This document shows positions 43,684-55,531 of a stretch of DNA of 64,000 nucleotides, piece after piece. The translations under genes and the position numbers were made by a program. The DNA is from Dothistroma septosporum (taxonomy: Eukaryota > Ascomycota > Dothideomycetes > Mycosphaerellales > Mycosphaerellaceae), in assembly GCA_002236755.2 (NCBI GenBank), contig NBZP02000006.1, positions 561,326 through 625,325 on the forward strand, read 5' to 3'. Numbering within the stretch: the stretch's first letter is position 1; every line of letters begins with the position of its first letter. The notes under the pieces were generated by a model. That model saw only the letters and a list, made by a program, of their open reading frames with translations. It was not told where the DNA came from and did no database searches.

Positions 43684-44246
43684 CGTGATCGATACGATAT
43701 TGAATAATCGGATCGAAGCGTGGTGCTCGGAGCAACGGGGCCTTGGACATCTCAGGCGATGCAGTACATGCTGTCAAGACTGCACAGCGATTCCGCCATG
43801 TTTGAGGAATCTTGGAAGGCGTAAGAGAAGGCTATAGGCTAGTCTGTGAATGACGACAAGGCATAGGGAGGAGTTCTGGTAACGCTTTGGCTACGGGCAT
43901 GGTGTCTGGGCGAGTGTTCTGTCTTGGCGTTTGTGTAGTGTTTGAGCTTTCTAGGCATGGCTCGCTCCCTCAGCAATAGCAATACAATCGCGAGATGTCC
44001 TCCTATCTGTACAGCCTCACGTTGTGTAACATAACCTCGTACTTGCCTGAGTGCACAAGGCCGAGGCCGTGATGCTTGCTTCTGCTCAAAGCGGACAGCT
44101 TTCGCGATGACGGCACAGCGATAAGGCGGAACCCCGATCTCGGTACTCTCGGCAAGTGGCACCCGACCTATCGCGTCGAAGTCGCGTCTCCGAACTTCTC
44201 CAAACCCAAACACATCAACACTACCACAAACGACCACCGTCCGACC
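43684..44246. other. Intergenic region before MIS14, nothing recognised
   Basis: No gene is supported. The upstream open extension of the MIS14 frame to 44076 lacks protein character. Confidence 0.45.
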
Positions 44247-44930
44247 ATGTCCGACCTCGTCGATTTCGAGGCGGCCTTCCCGCACGCCGGTGACGACGAC
44301 GAACGCGCCACAACAACCACTCACCGCAAAATCGAACTCCAATCTCCTCAAGATCTGACCTATCTAATTGCCAACATTACAACCCACGCCCAACAAAAGC
44401 TGTCCTCCAAGCTTCCACCGGACGCCTCCCCGGAACTTCTCCGCCGCACTCAGCAACTCATAGACCAATACATTGCCCGATTAGTCGACGCCGCCAAACC
44501 CTCTATCTCCATAAACGGCCTAGATGCAACAGACCCTTCTCTCTCCTCCCTCTTAGAGACGGAAGAACTCGACCCCTTCGACGCGAAACTAGCGCAGCGC
44601 GTCCAATCTCTCAGTGCTCAAATTGAGTCGCAGACGCTGCAATTGGCGAATCTACGGAGGAAGGCGCCGCAGGAGACTGCTCAGGCTTTTATTAGGAGTT
44701 TTGAGAAGCAGAGCGAGGAGTATGAGACCAAGATCAAGGAGGACCGGGAGAGGAACATGAAGGCTGCGAAGGCTGTGAATCTGGAAGGCGGGGATGTGAG
44801 GAGGATGGAGGAGATGGAGGCTATGTGGGAGAGGGGAAGGACTGAGTTGGAGGGCTTGAAGGCAGGGGTGGGACCAACGGTCGAGCGGATGGAGAGGGCG
44901 AGAAAGGCGGTTGAGGTCGTGGAGGAGTGA
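44247..44930 (+). CDS. Kinetochore protein Mis14/Nsl1 (MIND complex)
   Basis: Single exon; the ATG at 44247 (MSDLVDFEAAFPHAG) is chosen because upstream in-frame sequence is not protein-like, giving 227 residues. The Mis14 family pattern is seen: IELQSPQDLTYLIANI near residue 35, TQQLIDQYIARLVDAAKPSI near 75, then LDPFDAKLAQRVQSLSAQIE and a long coiled coil (about 115-225, EKQSEEYETKIKEDRERNMK ...). Nsl1/Mis14 is one of four subunits of the MIND/Mis12 complex, which joins the inner kinetochore to Ndc80 at microtubules. Assignment rests on the domain pattern and length and is fairly good. Confidence 0.75.
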   Translation: MSDLVDFEAAFPHAGDDDERATTTTHRKIELQSPQDLTYLIANITTHAQQKLSSKLPPDASPELLRRTQQLIDQYIARLVDAAKPSISINGLDATDPSLSSLLETEELDPFDAKLAQRVQSLSAQIESQTLQLANLRRKAPQETAQAFIRSFEKQSEEYETKIKEDRERNMKAAKAVNLEGGDVRRMEEMEAMWERGRTELEGLKAGVGPTVERMERARKAVEVVEE

Positions 44931-45255
44931 TGACTGATTCGTGAGGATGGCCAGGAGACCTCAAATGCTACGACTGTTATGATACCCAGGCAAGGAGTAT
45001 GGAGTCGTTCAGGCGGGAATTGATATGCGTTATGCTGCAGTCAATTGCAAGCATACGTCTGCGAGTCTGCGAAACATGCCAGGTAGCGCCCGTCTTCGAT
45101 CATTTCATTGAGACACTCCGTAATCCGCAGACCTCTCCCTTCCGTCCGATCGTCGAACATCACTGACACGCACCTCCCTCCTCCACTGCATCTTCTGGTA
45201 CGTCCTTCCCCAGGATGACATGCTCTTCAACCACAAAATCCCTCCCAACGTTCTC
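44931..45255. other. Convergent 3' flanks of MIS14 and the PhiA gene
   Basis: 325 bp, no element seen. Confidence 0.5.
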
Positions 45256-45977
45256 CTATGAATACTCGAAAGCTCCTGGTCCACTCGTGTTGCTGGCCAA
45301 CAAATTCGCACCCAAGCACTGCTTCGATGGCAGGGTCACATTCGGCAAGCTCGCATACATCTGCCAAGGTCCCCTGGGCTGGCGCGTCACTGGATCGGTG
45401 ATGTTGTCGACTGGACAGAAGAACGTACCGTTGAGATAGGCCAGGAACGAGAGGTCGCCACCGCGTGTCGTGTCGAGGGACCAGCCGCCCAGGATACTGC
45501 CTTGTGGCTTGAAAGATGAGTGTGGGGTGGTGTAAAGGACTTTACCGCAGGCTGGCTCGATGTAGCTATTGTGTCACAGTCGTCAAATCACTGCTCCAAG
45601 ACCTCCACCACTGGTGCTTCCGTGGAGAGCGCCCAGCACGAGACATTTCCCCTTCCTCTCCATCGAAAGACTTACATCTGCTGGCCCCCCGGCACAATGA
45701 CCTCAAGATACAAATTGCCCGTCGTATTGCTCTGGAGTCCGTCTTGGGAAATTCCAAAGACCGTAGCGGTGGAGTTGGGGCACGAGTTGCGAAGACCGGG
45801 CAAGTTGGGACAAAAGTCTGCGGATTCCTTGCCGATCCAAAGGCCGCTAGCGTTTGCGTCGATCGTACCGAAGTGGATGGGAGACGCGCTGCGGAGGGCG
45901 AGCAGGTAGAAGGAGCGTTGAGCTGCAGCGAATGTTGCGAAGAGGAGGGTGGTGAGGAGGGTGAGGATGGGATGCAT
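45256..45977 (-). CDS. Secreted cell-wall protein of the PhiA family
   Basis: Two exons, 45676-45977 and 45256-45565, with a 110-bp intron (gtaagt...caatag); 203 residues. A clear signal peptide (MHPILTLLTTLLFATFAAAQ) precedes the mature protein. The PhiA pattern is seen: LRSASPIHFGTIDANASGLW near the N-terminus, paired cysteines (FCPNLPGLRNSCPN), YLEVIVPGGQQ, then PACGKVLYTTPHSS and GDLSFLAYLNGTFFCPV, with several N-glycosylation sites. Aspergillus PhiA is a cell-wall protein needed for normal phialide and conidium development. The C-terminus ends plainly, with no GPI signal. The same role here is inference. Confidence 0.85.
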
Positions 45978-46007
45978 GGCTGCGGTGCTGTGCTTCGAGT
46001 TTTGGAT

Positions 46008-46100
46008 GGGAGTGGGTGTGGTGAGTGGGTGGGTGTGGTGAGTGGGTGCGTGGGTGCGTGGGTGCGTGGGCTGCTGCGTTGGTGTTGTGGTGGTGGTGGA
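46008..46100. repeat. G-rich short-repeat tract upstream of the PhiA gene
   Basis: The plus strand carries repeated gtgggt and gtgggtgc units (three tandem gtgggtgc at 46042-46065) followed by gtggtggtgg. The tract lies 30-125 bp upstream of the PhiA start, in its leader or core promoter. Several GGG runs in close order could fold as a G-quadruplex. Confidence 0.65.
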
Positions 46101-46742
46101 GAAGCAGGGTAAAGCAAGCCCTGAAAGCGAAGAAGAGGCAATTGTCGTAAGGGGCACACGCCAGGCGCGACTACTATATCTGCGCTGCAGCCTTAGCAGG
46201 AGGGATCCGACCGCGAGGGCCCGACCGGCGGAAGCAGCGACACAGAGCAACTCGGCTCGATCCCATGACTTCGTCTCTCATTGCCACTGTGGAGTCGGAA
46301 TTCTCTCCCCCAGTCCTGGGCTCTTGAGACCAAGCTATTCCATCGCGTTGTACCTTGAACATCTGTGCCACCGCAATACGACCTTCGTTTCACATGCTGA
46401 AGTGGCGCAGCGGCTACTTCCGTTGTATGCAGCTACAACGAGGCTTAGACGTCTACGATATAGTGCCGAACGCCTGTACGTCGATGTGTGATCATTTTCT
46501 CTTCTCAATGCACAAATGGCTTGTCACAAGAGCCCGCTATCCATGTTAGCGCGGACGATTACTGATGCGCAGTATGATCGATGGACCTGCAGCGGATACA
46601 TGCTTCGCTACACGACAGCTGATGACAAAGGGCAATGCCACCCCGATTGACATCAGGCCTTTCGCATTGTAGCCTCAGCGGCGTACGAAAGTGTAGTAAG
46701 TGCGTATCAAATAGCTCTACAACCAAAATCTAAGTCTATAGC
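46101..46742. other. Intergenic region between the PhiA promoter and the UGGT 3' end
   Basis: No gene is supported. Short frames on both strands are without motifs. Confidence 0.45.
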
Positions 46743-49700
46743 CTACAGCTCATCGTGACCCTTCTGCTTCTCCCTCTTCCGCTCCCTCTCCGCGTCCTCC
46801 CTCTGTAACCGTTCCTGAATACTCTCCTCCTCTAGGCTACCATCGTGTACATCCGGCAGCCCAGCTTCCGCGACCTTGTCCGTAGCACTCCGCTGCTCCT
46901 TGTGTCGCTTGGCTACCGCAGCTATCTCATTATCATATTCCGTCCACTCCGGCACTTGCCTCCGTGCTCTGTCAAGCTTGGGCTCTTTCGTCTGAGGATT
47001 GTTGCAAAGATCGATCGTCTTCGCTCCCTTGAGACTTTCGTCTGAACACCACGTCTCGCACCACAGCCATTCTTGTGGTAGGCTGTGAATTGGTAACATG
47101 GACTGCATGTGATTTGGGAGATCCTGGTCGAGGTTGCTCAAGCTGTTGGGATCAGCGGACAGCTGGTGGTAGTTTTGTCTCAGCCTATCTCCGGCGGCGA
47201 GCTGCCTGAATCTCTTTAGGTCGACCACGTAGAGGGCCGAGATGTGGTACGGCAGACCTTTGAGGAAGTTCTTCCAGTATCCTTGCTTCCAGAACCGGAA
47301 CCCCTCCATCTCCGTTCTCGAGTCGCACATCGGTGTAAAGCCGTACGGTGCGCCCTTGAGGTCATGCTGCACAAGCTCGTACATGTCTGTCCGTACGATC
47401 TGGTCGGCGTCCACGAAGATGACCTTGTCCAAGTCGAGAGGGAACAGTACATCGAGGAATAGGATCTTGTAGCCCCAGATCTCACGCTGCTTCTCCTTCT
47501 GCGCACGGAGCCAGTGTGGCCATTTGTACGTCACCATCTCATACTTGAAACCGTACTCCTCAGCCATGGTCGGCAAGAAGTCTTTGAACGAGGGCGACAG
47601 GAACTGTTCGATGAACCAAAACTTGACGGTATGTTCCGTGTGCTTCATGACAGAGACCATCATGATGTTCAGCATACGCTCGTATAGGTGACCAGATGCC
47701 ACGGAGAAGATATTGATGTCAGCGTGATGGTCTACCGAGATGTCAGTCTTGCTGGTCCTAGAGAGTAGGTCGGAGCCAAGTTTGGCAGCCTTGGAGAGGT
47801 ACTTGCTGGTTTGTGGTGACTTCAGACCGACCTGCGCCAACAGCTTGTCTGCTCCTTCAGCAACGCTATCCAAGGCAGACTTCGCTGGCTCAAGCACGTC
47901 TTCATCCTCCGTACCAGGCTTGCGTGATATCCGAGGGTAAACTGTTGCACCTCGGAAACTCATCAACGCGATCTCTGTCGTGTTGTCGCCAGGGGCCACG
48001 GCGTGCCCACGGGTGCCCGCACTATCGATGTGGAAGATCTCCTCACTGCGGCCTTTCTGTAAGGCAAGGTTGTATAGACCCGGATTCGCCTTGAACTGGA
48101 AGTATCCAAGGTTGGCCATGATGATAGTGTCAGCGAAATGAGAATCGTGCTCAGAGCCCAGCACAAGTTGAGCACCTCGGGGTGGCATGCCACCTGCTGA
48201 AGGGTCCCTGGAGTGACCTTCAATAAGGATATTCCTTAGCTCGTATGTGGCGTCAATGTTGCCGCTCTTGACGAGGCTCAGCTTGATGTTGTCAGGGTCA
48301 TAGACGGTTTCCTTCGGCGCGACAAGCCAGGCAGGAGGCAGGTCCATACCCAGATTGAGCAATGCTTCGGCAGGCAATCCGCTGAATCGTGCACCGTTGC
48401 CTCGCAGCGAACCGTCGGTCTCGAAGGCTGGTTTAGAGCTGAGTACTTGTCGGTAGAAACGCTTGATTGGAATCTCTTCCAGGCGATCCTTCGGGTTGAG
48501 GAATATCCTCGTGTGGACACCTTCCAATTCTGACAACACCTTGATGATTGGAATCCATCTTTGCGCAGCTTCTGAGGCAGGGTCGACAGCAGTGTAGATC
48601 TGAATTGTGGCGGTGTCCTCGTCGCCAATGTGGATGGCGGTGTGAGTCGAGTTCCACTTCTTGAAGACGTCCGTTCGCACAGTTGGTGCAGCTTCGAAGA
48701 TGCCTTCCGGTACATCTGAGACCAGCGAAAGCGCAATCAAGTTGGAAATGCGAGCAAAAGCTAAAGGTGTCGAAGCCTTGCCTGCCAGTCCGAGATCTTC
48801 AATGGCCTGTGCTGCTGGAAGAAGGCGCTTTTTCCTTTCGTAGGAGTAGAGAGCCTCAAGATCTGACACGTCAAGACTGAGTCCGTCAGACATCGGTCCA
48901 ACGATTCTGCCGTTAACTACCAGTGCTTTCTGTCCAGGTGCGACGCCCAGTGCAGCCACAATGTCTCTGAATTTTGCCCAAACGCTGCGAGCATGCTTCT
49001 CCGCGTCTGGTGTATTGTCTGCAGCGAACTTCCTATACAGCTCCGGGTAGATCTTCTGCCGGGTTAAGAAGTTGGCCCCTCCGTCTTTAGGCTCAAATTG
49101 ATCTTCGGTTGAGAGGCTGTCGAACTGCTCAAGCAGAGTCTGCAGAATTGCTTCGCCTGCATGCTTGTCAAAGCCAGTGGCGAGGGTCTGGCCTTCAGAG
49201 TGACCCTTCGCGATGTGCAGCACTGCCAGCTCCAAGTTGTCATGCTCACGATGTAGCAGTAATGCCTCCATCAGCTGCTCGAAGCCTTCTTTGCTGTCAA
49301 GATCCGCAGCCACTGTGAGATGGACCAGCTCTCGCTCGATGGTGTCCTTCTTAGCAGGCAACCCTGGCAGCTCTGCGAACTGGGGAAGCTCTCCGAGATT
49401 GAGTTGACGAACACTACTGTCGTCCTCTGGAATCACAAGCGGGTTTCGCTTGACGCTGGCCTTTTCCAGGAACAAGTTGGGCAAGTAGTCGTCGTCAGTC
49501 ACTCTCATCTCGTAGACTGCTTGCTGCACCATGCGCACGTCTAGACTGACCCGCTGGCTCATCGTCTGGAACCAGTCTTCGGTACGAGCGACCGGGACAC
49601 CATTGACCAACACTGGCGGAGTCGGATCGATGCTGCCTATCCTGGAGATGTATGCTTGTGAGCCCGCAATCCGATGTTGTAGATCTGCGTTTTCATCAAT

Positions 49701-51441
49701 GCCCCCAAGCGAAAGCGCCTTCTTGTTGGGCCGCAAGGTCCTGCTATCCACCACTGCCTGGAACTGCTTTTCGTCTGGCCTGGTGTACTTTTTACCAGCG
49801 CTCTCGAGTGACTTCTCCAGGTACTCCAAAGCTGCTGACAAACCATATCTGTCGACCAAGTAGTAGACAACCTTTGTTTGTTCTGTTGATGCTAGAGATC
49901 GAATATAGGGTACAAGACCGAAGCGAATTGGCACCTTCCTCGATACAAAGCTACGCAATTGTTCTGCAACTAGCGTAGCGTCCGCATACTCTGCAAAATC
50001 AACTGGAATGACCAGGTTGTGCAAGTCCTTGCGCACCGATGGCAGTTGACCAGGGAACGTGCGTTGGAGTAATGCACTCACGACCTCCGGCCAGTCCTCG
50101 TAGCGCTTGTCTTTCTCGATGTCGTTCATCCAGATGATGACGTTTCCGCCCTCGGGTTCGTCTCGCCAATCGTATCGCTGGGTCTCCTGCTCAACTTGTG
50201 ATTCCGTGATCGCCTCATGCGAAAGAAGATTGACGGCCTCAGACCCGCTCAAGCCAATCTCGCGGACACCATTGATCATCTTGCGTTCGCGCCGAAGGTG
50301 TTCAAGCAATGAGTAGGCATCAATATCTCGAGGCATCATTTGAACACCGTTGATCCACATCACGTTGTAGCCGGGCGGAAGAATGACATCGCGGTTCCCA
50401 ATGTGCTCCTGCAAGAAGTCGTCCGAAACGTTTGTCGCAGCGATCGAGCTGGAGTGCTTTGGGAAGTCTTGCGAGAGTCGCAGAAGAGTGTCCAATGGCG
50501 TTTCGCTTCCCATGATGAAGCTGGCAGCTTTGACGCCGAGCCTTTTCAGCTCCGATTGTGACAATGGTCGAAGATCTGACACCTCTTCCTCGTTCAACGA
50601 GGCGTCTGGAGAGCTGCCTGTGCCCTCCTTGGCCTCGTCTTCCGCCTGACGATCGTCGATAACAATGTAGTCTGTCCGCTTAAGTGCGAGCTCAACACCA
50701 TACCCGCTGACGGTAAGTGGCTTGCGCTCTGCATCCTTTGATACCTTGTACCTCAATCGATACGAAGTCTTGCCCTCTTTTGCAGTCTTGCTCAACGTCT
50801 TATGGAATTCGCGAAATGAACCTGACCCAAGCTCTGCGTAGACAATCGACGGCCGCTGGCTCAAAGGATCTCCCAATACTCTATCAAAAGGCAGCTCGTG
50901 TAGCTCGTCTCCTGCTTTGCCAAAAGGTCGCGCTGTCGCTTGGTCCAGCTCCGGTGAGCAATAGCTTTGCGCACTGAATGGCACATGTACCCAACTGTCA
51001 CAATTGATTGCTTCATGTCCTGTTACCAGAGGATGGATCGATGTGTTGTAGTACTGGTAGTGTGCTTCGATCCTCGGCGCTGCCGAATGTATTGACAATG
51101 CATAGTCAAAGGATGACAGATCCTCATCTTTAAGATGCCCCTGCTCTTTCAAGAGTAATCGGAACCGTTCGTATAGCTCCTGGTCGGTTTTCGCTAGGTC
51201 GAAGTATCCATCGGCGATGTGGTCGAGGAGCGGGAAGTACGAAGTCGCATTCTCTTCAGCTGCTGTTTCTCTAGCGAGTCGTCAGCTGATTGAATGGCCT
51301 CATGGACAGCGGTTCCTACAAGAGTTCTATCAAATATGGTGGTGCACCAAATGAAGTCCGCAAGTCTACATTTATTGATGGTGCTGCCCATGCACCTGCC
51401 AACAAGCTAGCAACCAATGCTGCTTTCATGGCCATGGCCAT
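46743..51441 (-). CDS. UDP-glucose:glycoprotein glucosyltransferase (UGGT, Kre5/Gpt1 family)
   Basis: Two exons, 51320-51441 and 46743-51270; the 49-bp intron joins IELL to ETAAEENATSYFP. The product is 1549 residues. A signal peptide (ALVASLLAGAWA) leads into the large sensor region built of thioredoxin-like and beta-sandwich domains. The GT24 catalytic domain starts near 1215 (DINIFSVASGHLYERMLNI), with KILFLDVLFPLDLDKVIFVD and the metal-binding DAD near 1327. The last residues are HDEL, an ER retention signal. The enzyme reglucosylates misfolded glycoproteins so that calnexin keeps them in the ER. Two extra in-frame ATGs (51435 and 51429) follow the first. Complete, with no lesions. Confidence 0.96.
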
Positions 51442-51849
51442 TGTGGTGTGTGGAAGACAGTACCTCGGATGGTCACCTCATCCGGTATTGTGCTCGAGCA
51501 ATCGTTCGACAGTCCGTTCAATGAGCCCCTCGGCGGCTGAGACGTGAAGCTTCAGAGGCAACGTGTCGTCGACGCGCTGTGCACGTAGAGAGTTCTCAAC
51601 GCGCCAATGCTTCATACCATCTCCGATTGTCGTTTGCGGTCAAATGAACGAGCTCCGGTACAACAAAGTTGGTTAGATTGTGCGTGTCTCGTTCAGCTAA
51701 TCTACAGTTTGATAACAAAAACAGTCGTGAATGCCATATTTCGCCGCCACCCTTGAACATGTGAAAATAGCAGGTGCAGGGTCGCACAGAAACTTGATGG
51801 AGCTCTCGCTATTTCTTCATCAATCTCTTCATCAATTCTTTCATCTGCC
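51442..51849. other. Intergenic region between UGGT and CHL1
   Basis: UGGT upstream region and CHL1 3' flank. A small ttcatcaa-type repeat run near 51825-51850 is the only pattern. Confidence 0.45.
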
Positions 51850-54360
51850 TCAGCCTGGTGGTATCTTGGCCTTCTGCTCAAAGAATCCTCCCAAATCCGC
51901 GACAACACCTGCCAGCGCACCTGAAACCTTCGCATCACAGCTCGTCTTGATCCAGCGCGGTAGCTTCGTCTGAACACGACCCTCAGCATACCTCGCATCA
52001 AATAATAGAATGCTCGCCCAATCGTTCTTATGCCGAATAGCTCTCCCTATCGCCTGATTGACACTTCTCATACACACATTCTCCGCATGCTCTCTGCTTG
52101 CTTTGCCCTTAGCTTCCCCTCGACAGGCGGCCTTGTCGTCCAGATATTGCATCTTTGCTATCCATTCTGGGGTCTCCAGATTTGGGTACGGGAGACCAAC
52201 GACGACTACGCAACGGCCAAGGTTGTCAGAGAAGTTGATGCCTTCTGACAGCTTGCCTCCAATCACCGAAAGAAGAACCGCGCCTCGAGGATCGTTCGCT
52301 ATGGTCTCACTATAGGCTCTGAATGTGTCTTCGGCGGACATGGCTCGGCCGTCTAGGAACAGCGCCTTCAATCCCTCAAGGCGCGATTTGATCTTCTGGC
52401 TTGCCCAGATGCTAAGGACTTTCTCGAGATAGCCGTAGCTTGGGAAAAAGACGACCATGCCACCTTTGACCTTTCGCGAAATCTGCAGAATGGAGTTGCC
52501 CAGTCGCACAGCACTCGTATCATTCCTGGCCTTGAAGCTGAAGTCGATTCGTCCGTACTCGTCCGAAGAGATCGCGCGAACGAACAAACTACTCGGTGGA
52601 ATGAGATGATCGCATGAGAATGTCTGTATCGAGTGGAGATATGGAAATAGCTGTTGTCGGTAGTCGTCCATTGGTGACATTGTGCCTCCGGCGAGGATCA
52701 CCGAACGGGCATCCTCAACAATCTCGCGGAAATGCTCAGACGGATCCAGCAGTAGATACTGCAAGGCGACACCGTCCTCCATCTTCGACCACAGAAAGCG
52801 TCCCTCTCGAGAAGGGTTCATCAGCGTGAGCAAGAAGTTTTGAACATGCGTGAGGGTTGGCACATCGACAACTTCGCCTCGATCGTTCGACTTGGTCTGA
52901 CTTCGAGTCTGCTCCGCCTCAATCGTTGCAACGAACTTGACGTAGCCTTCCACTTTCCGAGCGAGTCTACTGTCGTTGATGTAACGAACAAGCTTTGCGA
53001 GGTTGATCTGGTCCACGCCTTTTCCAGCGAGAAGTGCGCTTGGTGAAATGGTGCCACCGTTGACATTCCCTTGTCTCATCCTGGTTGCGAATTGGAGCAA
53101 AGCGTCCACCACACGGACAACCTGGGTGACATAGCTTCTGTTGCTGCCCTTCAGCCGGTGCCGGAACCTTTGCAGGTAAGCGATCAGAGCGTCCCTCGCT
53201 CGCTTGAGTTGCAAATCCGAGATCTGTGCCGAATAGGTGCTCTCCACAGCGTTCATCAGGTTATGCGCTTCGTCGATGATCACGACATGTCCCTTCACCG
53301 AGATACCGAGCGCCTCTCGTGCTGACTTCTGCAAAAGTAGTGGATACGGTAAGGTGACGATTTCGGCCGGACCGACAGCTGGCCGAGAAGCATAGTATGG
53401 GCAGATCTCACGCTTTGCGCCGAGCTGAGCCAGGTCTTCGATATCCCGAATCTTGGCGAGTGCATGATCACGGAACTCAAGCACTTGAGCCTCGTTGTCC
53501 TTGGTCGGCATGTACGGGCACTTCGTTTCTACTGTCTTGGCTTGCTGCAGCTCGATACATCGTTCGTTGATCGCGACTTGACTGGAGAGTTGATTAACCT
53601 TTGAGTTGATGCATAGATTCTTGCGGGATCCGAAAGTCAAGTGTTTGAGCTGTTCAGTTGACTGTTCGCTGTCATCTCTGCCGTCCGTCTTCTCCGAAGG
53701 AAGGGCAGGCGGCATTCTGACTCTTCGGAGTTCTCCCACAAATTGCGATAGCTGAGAATGTGTTCTGGAGCAGAAGAAGACTTTTAGCTCATCAATGTCA
53801 TCGTCCAAATTCTGGCGGGTTTCCGGTCGTGGTAGCATGCCCATCTTCTGCATCATCCTGGTCGTCTCTGCCGAATATTGTGGCTGCTCAATGGAGCTGC
53901 CCTCACGGTCACTTTCGTAGTCGTCAAGTACAAATTGCTCCTCGTCCCCGGTGTTGCATTTAACATCGGCGGATCGTCTCTGCCTCTTGAAGACTGGCTT
54001 ATCGTTCGCCTGCCGTTCCTTGAGTTCCTTCTCACGTTCACGGATCGCCGATAGACGTGCTTCCAAATCGGCTCTCATCTGACGTATCTCCCTAGTTCGA
54101 GCTTCCCTATGCGCCTCTATCATCCACCCCGGCTCATCGTCGTCCATCTCATTTGTGGCGAAAACTTCATCGTAAGTCTTCCGTTTATGCTCGCGAAGCC
54201 AGGTCAGAGAGGCGCACAGTAAGCTCAACGACTTGCCAGTGCCTGTCGGTGATTCAAATATGCCAACGCTGCCTTCTTCGATACAGTCGTACATCGCCGT
54301 CATAAAGTCGAGCTGTATGGAATATGGCTCGAAGGGATGGTGGAAGTTTTTGGTTGCCAT
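51850..54360 (-). CDS. CHL1: ATP-dependent DNA helicase Chl1 (DDX11 family, XPD-like)
   Basis: Single exon, 836 residues. It begins with the Q-motif-like FEPYSIQLDFMTAMYDCIEE and Walker A ESPTGTGKSLSLL. An acidic/basic insert of about 150 residues follows, then motif Ia VFFCSRTHSQLSQFV. The iron-sulfur domain has four cysteines: LCINSKV, NERCIEL, KCPYM and ICPYY. DEAH is at 363-366 (VVIIDEAHNLMN). C-terminal motifs are GGTMSPMDDY, VVFFPSYGYLEKVL, KLSEGINFSDNLGRCVVVVG and VNQAIGRAIRHKNDW. Chl1 is a 5'-3' helicase acting in sister-chromatid cohesion and replication-fork stability in the nucleus. All helicase motifs are present. Confidence 0.95.
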   Translation of the reverse strand: MATKNFHHPFEPYSIQLDFMTAMYDCIEEGSVGIFESPTGTGKSLSLLCASLTWLREHKRKTYDEVFATNEMDDDEPGWMIEAHREARTREIRQMRADLEARLSAIREREKELKERQANDKPVFKRQRRSADVKCNTGDEEQFVLDDYESDREGSSIEQPQYSAETTRMMQKMGMLPRPETRQNLDDDIDELKVFFCSRTHSQLSQFVGELRRVRMPPALPSEKTDGRDDSEQSTEQLKHLTFGSRKNLCINSKVNQLSSQVAINERCIELQQAKTVETKCPYMPTKDNEAQVLEFRDHALAKIRDIEDLAQLGAKREICPYYASRPAVGPAEIVTLPYPLLLQKSAREALGISVKGHVVIIDEAHNLMNAVESTYSAQISDLQLKRARDALIAYLQRFRHRLKGSNRSYVTQVVRVVDALLQFATRMRQGNVNGGTISPSALLAGKGVDQINLAKLVRYINDSRLARKVEGYVKFVATIEAEQTRSQTKSNDRGEVVDVPTLTHVQNFLLTLMNPSREGRFLWSKMEDGVALQYLLLDPSEHFREIVEDARSVILAGGTMSPMDDYRQQLFPYLHSIQTFSCDHLIPPSSLFVRAISSDEYGRIDFSFKARNDTSAVRLGNSILQISRKVKGGMVVFFPSYGYLEKVLSIWASQKIKSRLEGLKALFLDGRAMSAEDTFRAYSETIANDPRGAVLLSVIGGKLSEGINFSDNLGRCVVVVGLPYPNLETPEWIAKMQYLDDKAACRGEAKGKASREHAENVCMRSVNQAIGRAIRHKNDWASILLFDARYAEGRVQTKLPRWIKTSCDAKVSGALAGVVADLGGFFEQKAKIPPG

Positions 54361-54584
54361 GATTGCATTGAACCTTATCGTTTCCTTTTCTGGTGGAGAT
54401 GAAAAATCTCATAGAATTTGCCCCTTTGCAATAGCGCGACAGTGAAGCATTACGATCCTTTGTTGATGGTCGAAGTCCAATCAGCAAAGTTTCGATGTAA
54501 GCGCGTACCCCGGTTGTCGCGCTAGAACGCGTCAAATCGTGCTTGCATGCACTCTTCGGTTGAACCTTCAAAGCAAGTGAATGT

Positions 54585-55433
54585 TCAGCGATGCTTGCCT
54601 TTGCGATATCGAGTCGACTCATTGGTTGTTGCCTGCTGAGAGGTCGACTTGCCATCGATGATCCAAGTGTCAGTGATCACTTTCTTCTCTGGTAGGCTTC
54701 TCTCCTTGGTCTTGGCATCCTTGATCCGCCTGATATAGCCCATGTAGATGGCTACTTCAGCCACAGCTACCACAGTACTACTCGAGAATGACAGTCCAAG
54801 ACGCTCTGGCACGCTCCAGCGCCGTGCTGCCATCCACACAGCAATGCTGGTGCAGACAATGGAAATCAGGACGTTGATGATCAGAATCATCTGCCGATTC
54901 ACCTCTGCGTAGGTTACATCATCGATATCGTCGGCTGCATTGTGACCTATGGCAATTCCAGGACCGAATGACGCGCCAGCATTCGGGAAGCGCTGGCTGA
55001 ATGTTTCTGCCGCTGGTGGTGAACTGACCATGCGTTCGTACTGGCGCTGTTCCTCCTGCTCGCGCAACCTTTGCATAAGCGCTTTGTATTGAGGTGTCTG
55101 ACCATCGTTAGTGATTTATTTTGACTTCTTCGTTGTAGGCTCGACGATACTTACGTGTTCGGCCTTCGGAGCAGGCGGCGGCTGATATATGGACGCTCCT
55201 TTTAGCAATGTGTCCAGTCGCCACGGCTTTGCAGCATCGGCACTTTCATGATGTCTTTGCGCGAGAAATATGGATATCTCTACAAGCTTCTGGTGCTGTA
55301 TTGGGCCTCCCACTTCAGCATTATCGCTTGCCTCAGCTCTGGGCACATAGTTGCTCGTTCCATCCCCAGCGACTAGCCTGTTGTACTCTGCGAAGGCCGC
55401 TTGGGCAGCTGGTGTCACTGTCAGCAGCACCAT
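54585..55433 (-). CDS. VMA12: V-ATPase assembly factor Vma12 (TMEM199 family)
   Basis: Two exons, 55155-55433 and 54585-55097; the 57-bp intron joins PPPAPKAEH to TPQYKALMQRLREQEE. The product is 263 residues. The start is the ATG at 55433 (MVLLTVTPAAQ). The PF11712 pattern is visible: a soluble N-terminal half, the conserved TPQYKALMQRLR segment, FGPGIAIGHNAADDIDDVTY, then two membrane helices (about 175-195 and 210-230) with a charged C-terminal tail. Vma12 works in the ER with Vma21 and Vma22 to assemble the V0 sector of the vacuolar proton pump. It is divergent to COQ1 across the MITE-like element, whose left end is about 100 bp upstream of this start. Confidence 0.88.
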
Positions 55434-55531
55434 CACCACATGTGTCGAAAGAGAGATGAGCTTCGAAGCCTTGTTGAAAGACCAGGTCGACGCATTTTCG
55501 TGTCTTGCATATCTGCTGACTGTTCAGGGGG

